62,546 nt of DNA from an uncultured Oxalobacteraceae bacterium (GCA_946480015.1 CAMLIL010000022.1:1-62546); one strand, 5' to 3'; positions 33,640 through 43,243 are shown, counted from the stretch's first letter. Made by a program: numbers and translations. The notes: generated from the sequence alone by a model not told the origin.

Positions 33640-33706
33640 GGTGATCCCCTTAGTAAAAGTGCAGCGATCATAACAAGATGAAGGAAATCTTGCTGGCGTT
33701 ACCAGC

Positions 33707-33740
33707 TTTCCACAGCGTGCCCAAGACAAGCGTGTGGAAA
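33707..33740. other. Inverted repeat TTTCCACA/TGTGGAAA upstream of DUF1993 and the GGDEF-EAL gene
   Basis: Perfect 8-bp arms at 33707-33714 and 33733-33740 separated by 18 bases, in the 248-bp divergent region between two genes. Spacing suggests either a two-site operator or a loose hairpin. Downstream, gcataattac near 33786 may be a -10 for the rightward gene. Confidence 0.4.
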
Positions 33741-33887
33741 AAGCCGCAACTTAATTGTTTTTTTCTAAAATGGCAGGAAATCAGCGCATAATTACAACCG
33801 GGAAATAAACTATCAACATGACCATCATTCAATAACCATTCAGGTAACCGTGCTCACGAGGCGCGCGACCCGTTTCCTATCGACCTG

Positions 33888-36800
33888 ATGCTAACTAACG
33901 TTCTCAAGCGTCTGCGCGCCCGGATTGGCGCACTGTACGGCCTGTCGATTTACGGCGCCCTGCTGGCCGTGGTCTTCGGCGGGCTGGTGCTGCCAGCCAT
34001 CGTGGGCAGCTATGTGCTGATCGGGGTGCAGGAACAGCGCGCCGCCACCACCGCCGTGCACGAATCCTTGCAGCGCAACGCCGACATTCTCGCGCTGGGC
34101 ATGCAGGAATCGCTGTGGAATATGAATGCCGAGTCGGCCCGATCGCTGGTCGAGTCGGTCATGCGCGATCCGTCGGTGCTCAATATCCGCGTGCTGGGCC
34201 AGGGCGACACCGAATTCATCAACGTCAGCGCCCCCGAGCGCGCCTACGGCACCGTGTACAAGGCGGCGCGCGCCATCGTCGTGCGCGGCGAGCATATCGG
34301 CCGGGTGGAATTGCAGATGGACGACGCCCGCAGCCAGCAGGAGCTGCGCGGCAAGCAGCTCAATTACACCATGGTGCTGGCGGCGCAGCTGGCCATGTCG
34401 CTGCTGCTGATCGTGCTGTTTTTGAACCGGCGCCTCCTGAACCCGCTGCGCAAGCTGATGACTTTTTCCGACGACCTGTCGCGCGGCGACTTCGACGCCC
34501 AGCTGGAATTGGGCGGCAACGACGAACTCGGACGCCTGAGCCGCCAGATGGAACAGATGCGGGTGGCGATCAAGCACCTGTTCAACGACATCGGCCAGCG
34601 CGAGGAACGCTTCCGCACCATCGTCAATCAGGTCCCCGGTGCGGTATTTCGGGTCAGGCCGGACGGCCCGATCGACTTCGTCAGCGACGCCATCGAAGAA
34701 ATCACCGGCTATCCGGCCTACCAGTTCATGCGCGGCACCACCGTCGAATGGGCCAACCTGGTCTGCCCCGAGGACCGGCGCATGCACCACGCCGTGGTGC
34801 GCGAAGCGCTGCGCATGGGCCACGAATACGAGGTCGAGTACCGCATCGTCGACGCCAACGGCACCGAGCGCTGGGTGTCCGAGAACGGCCAGCCGCAGTC
34901 CGGCCCGGACGGCAAGGTGGTGTGGATCGACGGCATCATCTCCGACATCGGCGAGCGCAAACACAATGAAATGCGCATCGAAGCGCTACTGTCCGAACAA
35001 AGCGCGATTCTCGACAACGTCATGTTCGGCGTAATGTTCGTGCGCGAGCGCCGCGTGGTCTCGGTCAACCGCCGCTGCGAGCAGCTGTTTGGCTACGCCA
35101 GCGGCGACATGGCCGGCAAATCGACCGCCATCGTATTCGCCGACCAGCAGGATTTCGAGGCGGCCGGGCAGCGCAATTACCCCAATCTGGGCGAAGGCAA
35201 GGAGTTCGCCGAGGAGCGCCAGTACCGCAAGCGCGACGGCTCGCTGTTCTGGTGCCTGGTCAGCGGGCGCGCGCTCGACCCGTCCCGCACCGACGGCGGC
35301 AGCATCTGGGTGTTCGCCGACGTCACCGCGCGCCGCCAGGCCGAGGAAAAGCTGCGCCTGTCGGCCACCGTGCTCGAACACATCGCCGACGGCGTGATGG
35401 TGATCGGCGTGGATGGCCGCATCGTCGCCGTCAACCCCGCGTTTACCCAGATCACCGGCTTCATCGAAATGGAGGCGCTCGGCCAGGAATTCAGTTTCAC
35501 CCGCTCGAGCCGCCAGGACGCCGCGTTCTACGGCGCCCTGTGGGCCGAACTGGCCGAGACCGGATTCTGGCGCGGCGAGATCTGGAACGTGCGCAAGAAC
35601 GGCGAACTGTATCTGGAGTGGCTGACGGTATCGGCGGTGCGCGACGACCACGCCACCATCACCCATTACGTGGGCGTGTTCAGCGACATCACCAAGGTCA
35701 AGGAGTCGCAGGAAAAGCTCGACCACATGGCGCACCACGATCCGCTCACCGCGCTGCCGAACCGCCTGCTGTTCCACGACCGCCTGCATCACGCGCTGCA
35801 GCGCGCCGCGCGCGACGGCGAGCAGCTGGCAGTCATGTTCATCGATCTGGACCGCTTCAAGAACGTCAACGACACGCTCGGCCATCACGTCGGCGACGAG
35901 CTGCTCAAGCAGGTCGCCGGCGCGCTGCAGCGGCGCCTGCGCGACGGCGACACCCTGGCGCGCCTGGGCGGCGACGAATTCATCGTGCTGCTGGAGAATA
36001 TCGAAGGCCAGTTCGGCGCCGGCATGGTGGCCGAAAAGCTCATGGCCATGTTCGAGCAGCCGTTCATCGTGTCCGACTACGAGCTGTTCGTCACCGCCAG
36101 CGTCGGCATCAGCCTGTTCCCGGCCGATGCCGACGACCTCAATATGGTGATCCGCAATGCCGACGTGGCCATGTACCAGGCCAAGGCGCGCGGGCGCAAC
36201 GGCTACCAGTTCTACGCGCCATCGATGACCGGCGACGGCGTCGAGCGCCTGCGCCTGGAAGCGCTGCTGCGCCGTTCGATCGACAAGAACGAGATTTTCC
36301 TGCACTACCAGCCGCAGGTCGAAATCGAAAGCGGACGCCTGGTCGGCGTGGAGGCGCTGGTGCGCTGGGACAATCCCGAGCTGGGCCTGATCGCGCCGGT
36401 GCGCTTCATCGCGCTGGCCGAGGACACCGGTTTCATCAACGCGCTGGGCAAATGGGTGCTGCAGGAAGCCTGCCGCCAGATGGTGTGCTGGCAGGCGTCG
36501 GGTCTGTACGTGCCCAAGGTCGCCGTCAACCTGTCGGCCAAGCAGTTCGAACGCGGCAGCATCGTCGGCATGGTCAAAGACATCCTCGACGAGACCGGGC
36601 TCGACCCCGAACGCCTGCAGCTGGAAGTGACGGAGTCGGTCATCATGAATACCGGCGACACGCTGGATTTCGTCAACGACCTGCGCGACATCGGGGTCGG
36701 CCTGGCGATCGACGATTTCGGCACCGGCTATTCCTCGCTGGCCTATCTGAAGCAGCTGCCGGTGCAAACGCTCAAGATCGACCGCAGCTTCATCAAGGAC

Positions 36801-37028
36801 ATCTCCACCGACGTCAATGACGAGGCCATCGCCATCGCCATCATCCAGCTCGGCAAGAGCCTGAACCTGTCGGTGATCGCCGAAGGCGTCGAGACCGACG
36901 ACCAGGCCGCCTTCCTGCTGCGCCACGGCTGCAGCCTGGCGCAGGGCTACCTGTACAGCCGTCCGGTCTCGGCCGCCGCCCTGCTGGCCGGCTGGTCGGG
37001 CGGGCAGGTGGACAACCGCGCCGCATGA
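33888..37028 (+). CDS. Membrane PAS-GGDEF-EAL cyclic-di-GMP enzyme
   Basis: 1046 residues. Membrane helices near 20-45 and 162-182 enclose a periplasmic sensor part; HAMP follows (about 183-235), then three PAS domains (about 243-605), GGDEF (about 612-775) and EAL (about 785-1035). The cyclase motif GGDEF (694-698) is intact, with the inhibitory RxxD (RDGD, 685-688) five residues before it. The phosphodiesterase motif EAL (822-824) and DDFGTGYSSL are also intact. The protein may therefore make or break cyclic-di-GMP. Its stop overlaps the start of the next gene (ATGA). Confidence 0.93.
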   Translation: MLTNVLKRLRARIGALYGLSIYGALLAVVFGGLVLPAIVGSYVLIGVQEQRAATTAVHESLQRNADILALGMQESLWNMNAESARSLVESVMRDPSVLNIRVLGQGDTEFINVSAPERAYGTVYKAARAIVVRGEHIGRVELQMDDARSQQELRGKQLNYTMVLAAQLAMSLLLIVLFLNRRLLNPLRKLMTFSDDLSRGDFDAQLELGGNDELGRLSRQMEQMRVAIKHLFNDIGQREERFRTIVNQVPGAVFRVRPDGPIDFVSDAIEEITGYPAYQFMRGTTVEWANLVCPEDRRMHHAVVREALRMGHEYEVEYRIVDANGTERWVSENGQPQSGPDGKVVWIDGIISDIGERKHNEMRIEALLSEQSAILDNVMFGVMFVRERRVVSVNRRCEQLFGYASGDMAGKSTAIVFADQQDFEAAGQRNYPNLGEGKEFAEERQYRKRDGSLFWCLVSGRALDPSRTDGGSIWVFADVTARRQAEEKLRLSATVLEHIADGVMVIGVDGRIVAVNPAFTQITGFIEMEALGQEFSFTRSSRQDAAFYGALWAELAETGFWRGEIWNVRKNGELYLEWLTVSAVRDDHATITHYVGVFSDITKVKESQEKLDHMAHHDPLTALPNRLLFHDRLHHALQRAARDGEQLAVMFIDLDRFKNVNDTLGHHVGDELLKQVAGALQRRLRDGDTLARLGGDEFIVLLENIEGQFGAGMVAEKLMAMFEQPFIVSDYELFVTASVGISLFPADADDLNMVIRNADVAMYQAKARGRNGYQFYAPSMTGDGVERLRLEALLRRSIDKNEIFLHYQPQVEIESGRLVGVEALVRWDNPELGLIAPVRFIALAEDTGFINALGKWVLQEACRQMVCWQASGLYVPKVAVNLSAKQFERGSIVGMVKDILDETGLDPERLQLEVTESVIMNTGDTLDFVNDLRDIGVGLAIDDFGTGYSSLAYLKQLPVQTLKIDRSFIKDISTDVNDEAIAIAIIQLGKSLNLSVIAEGVETDDQAAFLLRHGCSLAQGYLYSRPVSAAALLAGWSGGQVDNRAA

Positions 37029-39286
37029 AGATCCAGCGGCGCCGCTTGATCCTCGGCACCATGGCCGCCACCGGCGCGCTGCTGGTCGGCTGGACTGTCC
37101 AGCCGCCGCGCCAGCGCCTGCGCGGCACGCGGCCCTTGAGCGTGGCCGGCGCCATCGCCTTGAACGGCTGGATCGCCATCGGGACCGACGGCACGGTGTC
37201 CGTGGTGGTGCCGAAAAGCGAGATGGGGCAGGGCGTCAACACCGCCTTGCCGATGCTGGTGGCCGAGGAGATGGATGTGGCGCTGGCGTCGGTGCGGATC
37301 GAACAGGCGCCGATCGACAAGATCTTCAGTAATCTGGAGGTCATTCGCGAAAGCCTGCCGTTCCACCCCGACGCGCGCGGCAGCGTGCAGGACGGTGCGC
37401 GCTGGGTGCTGTCCAAGGTGGCCCGCGAGATGGGCATCATGATGACCGGCGGCTCGTCCAGCATGAAAGACCTGTGGCTGCCGATGCGCGAAGCCGGCGC
37501 CGTGGCGCGCGCCATGCTGGTCGCCGCGGCTGCCGCGCAGTGGAAGGTGGCGCCATCGGCCTGCTCGACGCGGGACGGCACGGTCAGCGGTCCCGCGGGC
37601 AGGCAGGCCAGCTACGCCAGCCTGGCCGCGCTTGCGGCGTCGGTCGGCGCCGGTATCGGGGCGGCCGATGTACGGCTTAAGCAGGTGCGCGAATTCAAAC
37701 TGATCGGCCAGCCGGTGCCGCGCCGCGACACGCCCGCCAAAGTCGATGGCAGCGCGCTGTTCGGCATCGATGCGCGCGTGCCCGGCATGCTGTACGCCGC
37801 CGTGGCGATGGCGCCGGAGATCGGCGCAGCGGTCGCCTCGTTCGATGCTGCCGCCGCGCGCAAGCTGCCGGGCGTGGTCGGCGTGACCGATTTTTCCGCC
37901 GCGCTCAAGGGGCAGACCGGTGCCGGCGCGGGCGTAGCCGTGATCGCGCGAACGTACTGGCAGGCCAGGCAGGCTGTGGCGGCGTTGAACGTGCAGTGGC
38001 GCACGGGCGCCCATGCCGGCCTGTCGAGCGAGGCGGTGTTCGACCGGCTCGCCCATGCGCTCGATCAGGAAAGCGGCTTCACCTATTTCAGCAGCGGCGA
38101 CGTGACCGCCGCCACGGGCGTCGTCAAGACCGTGCAGGCCGAGTACCGCGCACCGTTCCTGGCCCACGCCACCATGGAGCCGGTCAACTGCAGCGCGCAG
38201 GTCGCCGGCGGCAAGGTCAAGCTGTGGGCGTCGACCCAGGTGCCCAGCATCGCCGTCGACATCGCCGCCGGCGTGGCCGGCGTCGCGCCCGCGGATGTGG
38301 CGCTCGAGTCGATGCTCATCGGCGGCGGCTTCGGGCGCCGGCTCGAGGTCGACATGGTGGCGCAGGCGGTGGCGATTGCCGCGGCGGCGGACGGCAAGCC
38401 GGTGCAGGTGATCTGGTCGCGCGAAGACGACATCACCCATGACGTGTACCGTCCGGCGGCGCTGGCGCGCTTTTCCGCCGGGCTGGATGAGGCGGGACGC
38501 ATCGTCCGGTACGACAACAAGTCCGCCAGCGGCTCGATCGGGCACCAGTACTGCGCGCGCAGCCTCGGCCTGCCGGCGCTGGGACCGGACCGCACCACGG
38601 CCGAAGGCGAGTACGACATGCAATACGAAATCGCCCATCAGCGCATCGCCCACGTGATCGTCGACAGCGCGGTGCCGCTGGGGTACTGGCGCTCGGTGGG
38701 GCACTCGCACAACGCGTTTTTCAAGGAGAGCTTTATCGACGAGCTGGCGCATGCGGCCGGACAGGACAGCGTCGCTTTCCGGCGCGCGCTGCTGGAGCGC
38801 CATCCGCGCCACCGCGCCGTGCTGGACGCGGCGCTGGCACGGGCCGGTACGGCGCCGCCTGGATCGGCGCATGGCGTCGCCCTGCACCAGTCGTTCGGCA
38901 GCATCGTGGCGCAGGTGGCCGAGGTGTCGGTCGAGGGCGGCGCCATCCGCGTGCAGCGCGTGGTTTGCGCGATCGATTGCGGACTGGCGGTCAATCCCAA
39001 CCTGGTGGCCCAGCAGATGGAGTCGGCCGTGATCTTCGGCCTGTCGGCGGCGCTGGGCGGCGAGATTACGATCAAAAGCGGCCGGGTCGAGCAGAGCAAT
39101 TTCGGTGACTACCCGGTCCTGCGGATCGGCCAGGCGCCGGTCGTCGACACCGTGATCATGCCCAGCGCCGAGCCGCCCGAAGGCGTGGGCGAGCCCGGCA
39201 CGCCGCCAATCGCGCCGGCCGTTGCCAATGCGCTGTTCAAGCTGACCGGCAAGCGTCTGCGCAGCCTGCCGCTGCGGCTGGCCTAG
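37025..39286 (+). CDS. Molybdopterin-binding hydroxylase large subunit (isoquinoline 1-oxidoreductase beta/aldehyde dehydrogenase type)
   Basis: 753 residues. The N-terminus (MKIQRRRLILGTMAATGALLVG) is a twin-arginine-type export signal or membrane anchor. The body is a xanthine-dehydrogenase-family molybdopterin subunit: PKSEMGQGVNTALPMLVAEEM, MEPVNCSAQV, IGGGFGRRLEVD and, at the C-terminus, GVGEPGTPPIAPAVANA with the catalytic-type glutamate. Such enzymes normally work with a small 2Fe-2S subunit and often a c-type cytochrome; neither is adjacent. The ATG overlaps the stop of the GGDEF-EAL gene by 4 bases, an odd operon partner. The substrate is unknown. Confidence 0.87.
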   Translation: MKIQRRRLILGTMAATGALLVGWTVQPPRQRLRGTRPLSVAGAIALNGWIAIGTDGTVSVVVPKSEMGQGVNTALPMLVAEEMDVALASVRIEQAPIDKIFSNLEVIRESLPFHPDARGSVQDGARWVLSKVAREMGIMMTGGSSSMKDLWLPMREAGAVARAMLVAAAAAQWKVAPSACSTRDGTVSGPAGRQASYASLAALAASVGAGIGAADVRLKQVREFKLIGQPVPRRDTPAKVDGSALFGIDARVPGMLYAAVAMAPEIGAAVASFDAAAARKLPGVVGVTDFSAALKGQTGAGAGVAVIARTYWQARQAVAALNVQWRTGAHAGLSSEAVFDRLAHALDQESGFTYFSSGDVTAATGVVKTVQAEYRAPFLAHATMEPVNCSAQVAGGKVKLWASTQVPSIAVDIAAGVAGVAPADVALESMLIGGGFGRRLEVDMVAQAVAIAAAADGKPVQVIWSREDDITHDVYRPAALARFSAGLDEAGRIVRYDNKSASGSIGHQYCARSLGLPALGPDRTTAEGEYDMQYEIAHQRIAHVIVDSAVPLGYWRSVGHSHNAFFKESFIDELAHAAGQDSVAFRRALLERHPRHRAVLDAALARAGTAPPGSAHGVALHQSFGSIVAQVAEVSVEGGAIRVQRVVCAIDCGLAVNPNLVAQQMESAVIFGLSAALGGEITIKSGRVEQSNFGDYPVLRIGQAPVVDTVIMPSAEPPEGVGEPGTPPIAPAVANALFKLTGKRLRSLPLRLA

Positions 39287-39426
39287 GCCCTGGAGCTTGC
39301 TGCATAGGCGGTGCGGCTCAGCGCCAGGCATGCGGGCCGATTCGAGGCGGCCCCGTGACAATGCGCGCATTTTTGACGGGCCTTCAACTGCTATCCTCTC
39401 GTGGATGTTCATAAAGAGGAAACGGC

Positions 39427-39912
39427 ATGGAGAGTCTGGTCGGCATTGCAAGCAAGGTCCGCCAAAGTACAGGCATGGGCGGTGGGGCGGATCAGGTAAT
39501 GAAGACGGGCTATGTGGCGACGTTCGAACTTGCCGGACGCGTCGTCAGGATGAAAACCACCCAGCCATTGACGATCAGCGACGGCGATCGCCTGGCGCTG
39601 GTCGGAACGATGAAGGGCCGGGTGTTCAAGGTCCTGGCCTACAACAATCTGAGCACCGGCATCGAGGGGAGCGACGAGGGGGGATTGCGAATCCTGTTCG
39701 GGGTGCTGCTGTTTGCCTTTGGCATTTCCGCGGTGCGTAACCTGTCCGCCGCTTCATCAGGCGCGCTGCAAGCCGTTGTTGCGCTTGGTTTCGTCGGGAT
39801 GAGTCTGTTCGCCGCGCTCAGCGGGGCGCGGGTGCTTGCGGCCGTTAGGATGCTGCGCCGCGCAAAACCCTGCAGCGCGATGGGCTCCCGCGTGCGCGGA
39901 AACGACGGCTGA
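39427..39912 (+). CDS. Hypothetical membrane protein whose 3' end runs into a REP element
   Basis: 161 residues. The first about 80 (YVATFELAGRVVRMKTTQPLTISDGDRLALVG) look like a small beta-rich domain. Two membrane helices follow (LRILFGVLLFAFGISAV, ALQAVVALGFVGMSLFAAL). The last about 12 residues (SAMGSRVRGNDG) are a translation of a repetitive palindrome. The start has agaggaaacgg upstream. I do not recognise the family. Confidence 0.65.
   Translation: MESLVGIASKVRQSTGMGGGADQVMKTGYVATFELAGRVVRMKTTQPLTISDGDRLALVGTMKGRVFKVLAYNNLSTGIEGSDEGGLRILFGVLLFAFGISAVRNLSAASSGALQAVVALGFVGMSLFAALSGARVLAAVRMLRRAKPCSAMGSRVRGNDG
39880..39908. repeat. REP-like palindrome
   Basis: tgggctcccgcgtgcgcggaaacgacgg-type sequence with the core CCGCG-tg-CGCGG, the common form of repetitive extragenic palindromes in betaproteobacteria. 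It overlaps the 3' end of the preceding ORF and lies between two convergent genes. Confidence 0.6.
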
Positions 39913-39916
39913 TGGT

Positions 39917-40342
39917 TCAGCCTGCCGCCGCGAGCAGCACGCGCAGGTTGCATTGCTCCTGCCAGGCGCGCCGCTCCTGGCTGGAGCGGGCGCTGGCGGC
40001 CAGCTCGGCATCCGATTGGGCGGCCTGCGCCTGGATCAGCCGCTCGGCCAGCGCCGGATCGGGCAGCACGGTGCCGAAAAACGCCACCGTGTCGTGACGC
40101 TGGATCAGCAGGGTGGGGAAGTTGTCGATGTCGAGGTCGCCGACCACGTCGGCCTGGTCCTCGATGTCGATCCAGATGAAGTGCTTGTCGGGATGGCGCG
40201 CCGCCAGGGTGTCGAAACTGGCGCGGTAGGACGAGCAGGTGCCGCACCAGGCGGCGCACAGGCAGGCGACTACCCAGCTGTCGCCGGAAACCGCCGCGGC
40301 GATGCCGGGGCGGTTGTCGGAGTCGAGAATGTGACTATGCAT
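39917..40342 (-). CDS. Thioredoxin-fold protein with WCGTC active site
   Basis: 141 residues. CAAWCGTCSSYRASFDTLA holds the redox pair, and NFPTLLI supplies the cis-proline of the fold. There is no signal peptide, so it is cytoplasmic. The C-terminal 40 residues (LAASARSSQERRAW) are an extra helix. It is probably a disulfide reductase of unknown partner. Divergent from tsaB. Confidence 0.85.
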   Translation of the reverse strand: MHSHILDSDNRPGIAAAVSGDSWVVACLCAAWCGTCSSYRASFDTLAARHPDKHFIWIDIEDQADVVGDLDIDNFPTLLIQRHDTVAFFGTVLPDPALAERLIQAQAAQSDAELAASARSSQERRAWQEQCNLRVLLAAAG

Positions 40343-40408
40343 GAGCGCATTCTACCGCGCCTCCCGCAGCGCTGCTTGCCGGGCCCCGCTCGGGTTAAAA
40401 TACCGCCT

Positions 40409-41110
40409 ATGTCTATCATCCTCGCAATCGAAACCTCGTCCGAACTGGCCTCCTGCGCGCTGATCGATGGCGGCACCCTGTTGTGGCGCGAATCGAACGG
40501 CGTGCGCACCCACTCGCAATCGATCCTGCCGATGGTGCAGGAACTGCTGGCCGAGGCCGGCAAGGCCCTGGCCGACTGCGCCGCCATCGCCTTCGGCGCC
40601 GGTCCCGGCTCGTTCACCGGCGTGCGCACCGCCTGCGGCATCGCGCAAGGACTGGCGTACGGCGCCGGTCTGCCGGTCATCCCGCTGGTGACCCTGGCCG
40701 CGATGGCGCAAGCCTGCCACGCCCGCACCGGCGCCGCCGAGGTGCTGGCCATTCTCGACGCGCGCATGGGCGAAGTCTACTGGGGCCAGTACCGCCTGGC
40801 CGGCGGCGCCTGGGTGACGGTGGCCGAGCCGGCGCTGTGCGCCCCCGGCGAAGTAACGCCGCTGCCGGCCGATGGCCTGGTTGCCTGCGGCAATGGCCTG
40901 TCCGCTTATGCCGACGCGTTTGCCGGCAAGGCGTACGCCGTGGACGCGCTGGCCGACATCATGCCGCACGCGCGCGAGCTGGCGCAGCTGGCGCGTGCCG
41001 CCGGCCACGGCGTGGCCGCCGCCGACGCCCAGCCGCTTTACCTGCGCAACAAGATCGCCTACACCAGCGCCGAGCGCCAGGTGATCAATGCCGCCAAGGC
41101 CGCCGCATGA
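40409..41110 (+). CDS. tsaB: tRNA threonylcarbamoyladenosine (t6A) biosynthesis protein TsaB
   Basis: 233 residues from the ATG at 40409; the frame is open further upstream but that part is antisense to the thioredoxin gene. MSIILAIETSSELASCALID, HSQSILPMVQELL and the block FGAGPGSFTGVRTACGIAQGLA are typical. TsaB is the partner of TsaD in the t6A37 modification complex. It overlaps rimI by 4 bases. Confidence 0.93.
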   Translation: MSIILAIETSSELASCALIDGGTLLWRESNGVRTHSQSILPMVQELLAEAGKALADCAAIAFGAGPGSFTGVRTACGIAQGLAYGAGLPVIPLVTLAAMAQACHARTGAAEVLAILDARMGEVYWGQYRLAGGAWVTVAEPALCAPGEVTPLPADGLVACGNGLSAYADAFAGKAYAVDALADIMPHARELAQLARAAGHGVAAADAQPLYLRNKIAYTSAERQVINAAKAAA

Positions 41111-41577
41111 GTGCGGTAATGCGCCACGACGAACTGCACTACGCGCCCATGGGGATAAGCGACGTGGAGGACGTCTACGCACTGGAAAAGAGCGTCTATC
41201 CGCATCCGTGGACGCGGAATAATTTTGTCGATTCGCTGGCCGCCGGCTACCACTGCTGGGTGCTGCGCGACGACGCCGGCACGCTGGCCGGCTATTTCCT
41301 GCTGATGGGCGCCGTCGACGAGGCGCACCTGCTCAACGTGGCGGTGGCCGCGCCGCATCAGGGGCAGGGGCTGGCGCGTTATCTGCTCGATAAGGCCGCC
41401 GCCTGCGCGCGCGGCCTGTCGATGCAGTCGATACTGCTGGAAGTGCGGCCGTCGAACGCGCGCGCCCTGCATATCTACGAGCGCTATGGCTTCGTGCAGA
41501 TCGGACGCCGCAAGGGCTACTATCCAGCCCACAACGGCCAGCGCGAGGACGCCATCGTCATGAGGTACACGCTATGA
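41107..41577 (+). CDS. rimI: Ribosomal protein bS18 alanine N-acetyltransferase
   Basis: 156 residues, GNAT fold: YALEKSVYPHPWTRNNFVDSL, the acetyl-CoA loop VAAPHQGQGLARYLL, and LEVRPSNARALHIYERYGF, all typical of RimI. It follows tsaB with a 4-base overlap, an order common in proteobacteria, and overlaps the next gene by 4 bases. Confidence 0.92.
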   Translation: MSAVMRHDELHYAPMGISDVEDVYALEKSVYPHPWTRNNFVDSLAAGYHCWVLRDDAGTLAGYFLLMGAVDEAHLLNVAVAAPHQGQGLARYLLDKAAACARGLSMQSILLEVRPSNARALHIYERYGFVQIGRRKGYYPAHNGQREDAIVMRYTL

Positions 41578-42302
41578 GCATGTTCGACCAGCGCAGCGCA
41601 GCGTTCCTGGAAGAGATGGGCGTCGGACCGCTCTGGCTGCTGCGCGACGCGCCCGCGCCGGCGCCAGTGGTGGTGGAACCGGCACCGGCACCGGCGCCAG
41701 TGGCCCCGGACCCGGATGCGGCGATCGCCCGCATGGACTGGGACGAACTGCAGGCGGCCATCGCCAGCTGCACCCGCTGCGCCATCTGCAAGGGCAGGAG
41801 GCCGGTGTATGGTGCCGGTGCGCGCAAGGCCACCTGGCTGGTGGCGGCGGGCGCCTGTTCCTCGGCGGACGAGCAGGAAGGCGCGCCGCTGGCGGGTGAC
41901 GCCGGCCGCCTGCTGGCCAATATGCTGGGCGCGGTGGGGCTGTCGCGCGAGAGCGATGCCTACGTTACCAATCTGATCAAATGCCGCCCGACCAGCGCCA
42001 ATGGCGGCGACCGCGCTCCGACGGCCGATGAAGCCAAGGCCTGCCGCCCGTACCTGGAGCGCGAACTGGCCCTGACGGGCGCCGGCACCGTGCTCACGCT
42101 CGGCCAGATTGCCGCCAATGGCTTGCAGGACAAACCCTTGCAGGAGCCGCTGGCGCAGTCGCGCGGGCAGGTGCACGACTTTAACGGCGTGCGCCTGGTG
42201 GCGACCCTGCATCCGGGCGAATTGCTGCGGCGCGGGGCCGACAAGGCGCTGGCGTGGGCCGACCTGTGCCTGGCAAAGTCAATCGATGGACGCCCCGGCT
42301 GA
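41574..42302 (+). CDS. Uracil-DNA glycosylase family protein (family 4-like) with divergent motifs
   Basis: 242 residues. The Fe-S cysteine pattern of family 4 glycosylases is recognisable: CTRC (C66, C69), C137 in LIKCRP and C157 in KACRPYLE. The usual active-site block GEAPGxxED is replaced by AAGACSSADE (91-100) and the HPS motif by HPG (213-215). The N-terminal 50 residues are a Pro/Ala linker. It could be an inactive or retuned member; DNA repair is not assured. It lies between rimI and the DUF1853 gene with overlaps on both sides (4 and 17 bases). Confidence 0.78.
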   Translation: MSMFDQRSAAFLEEMGVGPLWLLRDAPAPAPVVVEPAPAPAPVAPDPDAAIARMDWDELQAAIASCTRCAICKGRRPVYGAGARKATWLVAAGACSSADEQEGAPLAGDAGRLLANMLGAVGLSRESDAYVTNLIKCRPTSANGGDRAPTADEAKACRPYLERELALTGAGTVLTLGQIAANGLQDKPLQEPLAQSRGQVHDFNGVRLVATLHPGELLRRGADKALAWADLCLAKSIDGRPG

Positions 42303-43242
42303 CACCTACCAGTCGCGTTTCGCGGCCCGCTGGGGCCAGCTGGCGCAGCCGCACGTGCGCGCGCTGGCCTGGCTGCTCGATGCGCCCGACCTGCTGGACG
42401 CGGACGATCCCCACTGGCAGGGAAAAATCGCCAGCATGGGAACCTTGCCGGCCTCGGTAGACGACTGGCTGAACCGGCTCGATGCCGATCCTTCCACGCT
42501 GCTCGACGCGCTAGGCACGCGCAACTACACCCGGCTTGGCCTGTACGCCGAAAAGCTGATGGCTTTTTACTTCCGCGAGCACGGCATGCTGGTGGCCCAT
42601 GGCCTGCAGGTGCGCGCCAGCCGCAACGACACCGTGGGCGAATTCGATTTCCTGCTCGATGGCGGCGACGGTGCGCTCGAACACATCGAGTTCGCCACCA
42701 AGTTCTATCTGCTCGAGGGCGAGGCGGCCTCGCGCCTGGACACCTTTGTCGGCCCCAATCTGGCCGACAGCCTGGGCGCCAAGATGCGCAAGATCTTCCA
42801 GCGGCAGCTGACGCTGGGCCAGCATCCGGCCGCGCAGGCCGTCCTGCCGCGTCCGGTGACGCGCGCACGGGCGCTGGTCAAGGGCTGGCTGTTTTATCCG
42901 GCCGGGCCGCGCGCGCCGATGGAGGGCATCTCGGCCCTGCATTGCCGTGGATTCTGGTGCCCGCTGGGCGAGGTGGGTTCGCTCGAGGCCGAGCGCTTCG
43001 TGGTGCTGCCGCGGCTGCAGTGGCTGGCGCCCTATCGCGCCGCGGCGGGCAGCGACACGCTCGACAGGAGCGCTTTATGCGAACGGCTGAACGCGCAGTT
43101 CGCCCAGCTGCCGATGCCGGTGCTGGTGGCTGCGGTGGGGCAGGTGGACGGGATGCAGGTGGAGCGCGCGCGCGGGTTTATCGTGCCCGACGACTGGCGC
43201 GCGCGTGCGGCGTTCCGCCAGAAAGTGGCGGCGCAGGCTTGA
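42286..43242 (+). CDS. DUF1853 family protein, PD-(D/E)XK-like
   Basis: 318 residues from the ATG at 42286, inside the end of the preceding gene. GEFDFLLDGGDGALEHIEFATKFYL has the acidic pair followed by E-x-x-x-K seen in PD-(D/E)XK nuclease folds, and GPNLADSLGAKMRKIFQRQL is typical of the family. Function unknown; nuclease activity is inference. Last gene of the tsaB operon, converging with lplT. Confidence 0.8.
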   Translation: MDAPADTYQSRFAARWGQLAQPHVRALAWLLDAPDLLDADDPHWQGKIASMGTLPASVDDWLNRLDADPSTLLDALGTRNYTRLGLYAEKLMAFYFREHGMLVAHGLQVRASRNDTVGEFDFLLDGGDGALEHIEFATKFYLLEGEAASRLDTFVGPNLADSLGAKMRKIFQRQLTLGQHPAAQAVLPRPVTRARALVKGWLFYPAGPRAPMEGISALHCRGFWCPLGEVGSLEAERFVVLPRLQWLAPYRAAAGSDTLDRSALCERLNAQFAQLPMPVLVAAVGQVDGMQVERARGFIVPDDWRARAAFRQKVAAQA

Positions 43243-43243
43243 C

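Noticed and set aside
36947..39451. Long antisense open frame over the molybdopterin subunit gene
   Set aside because: Same GC-phase artefact; the sense strand has all family motifs.
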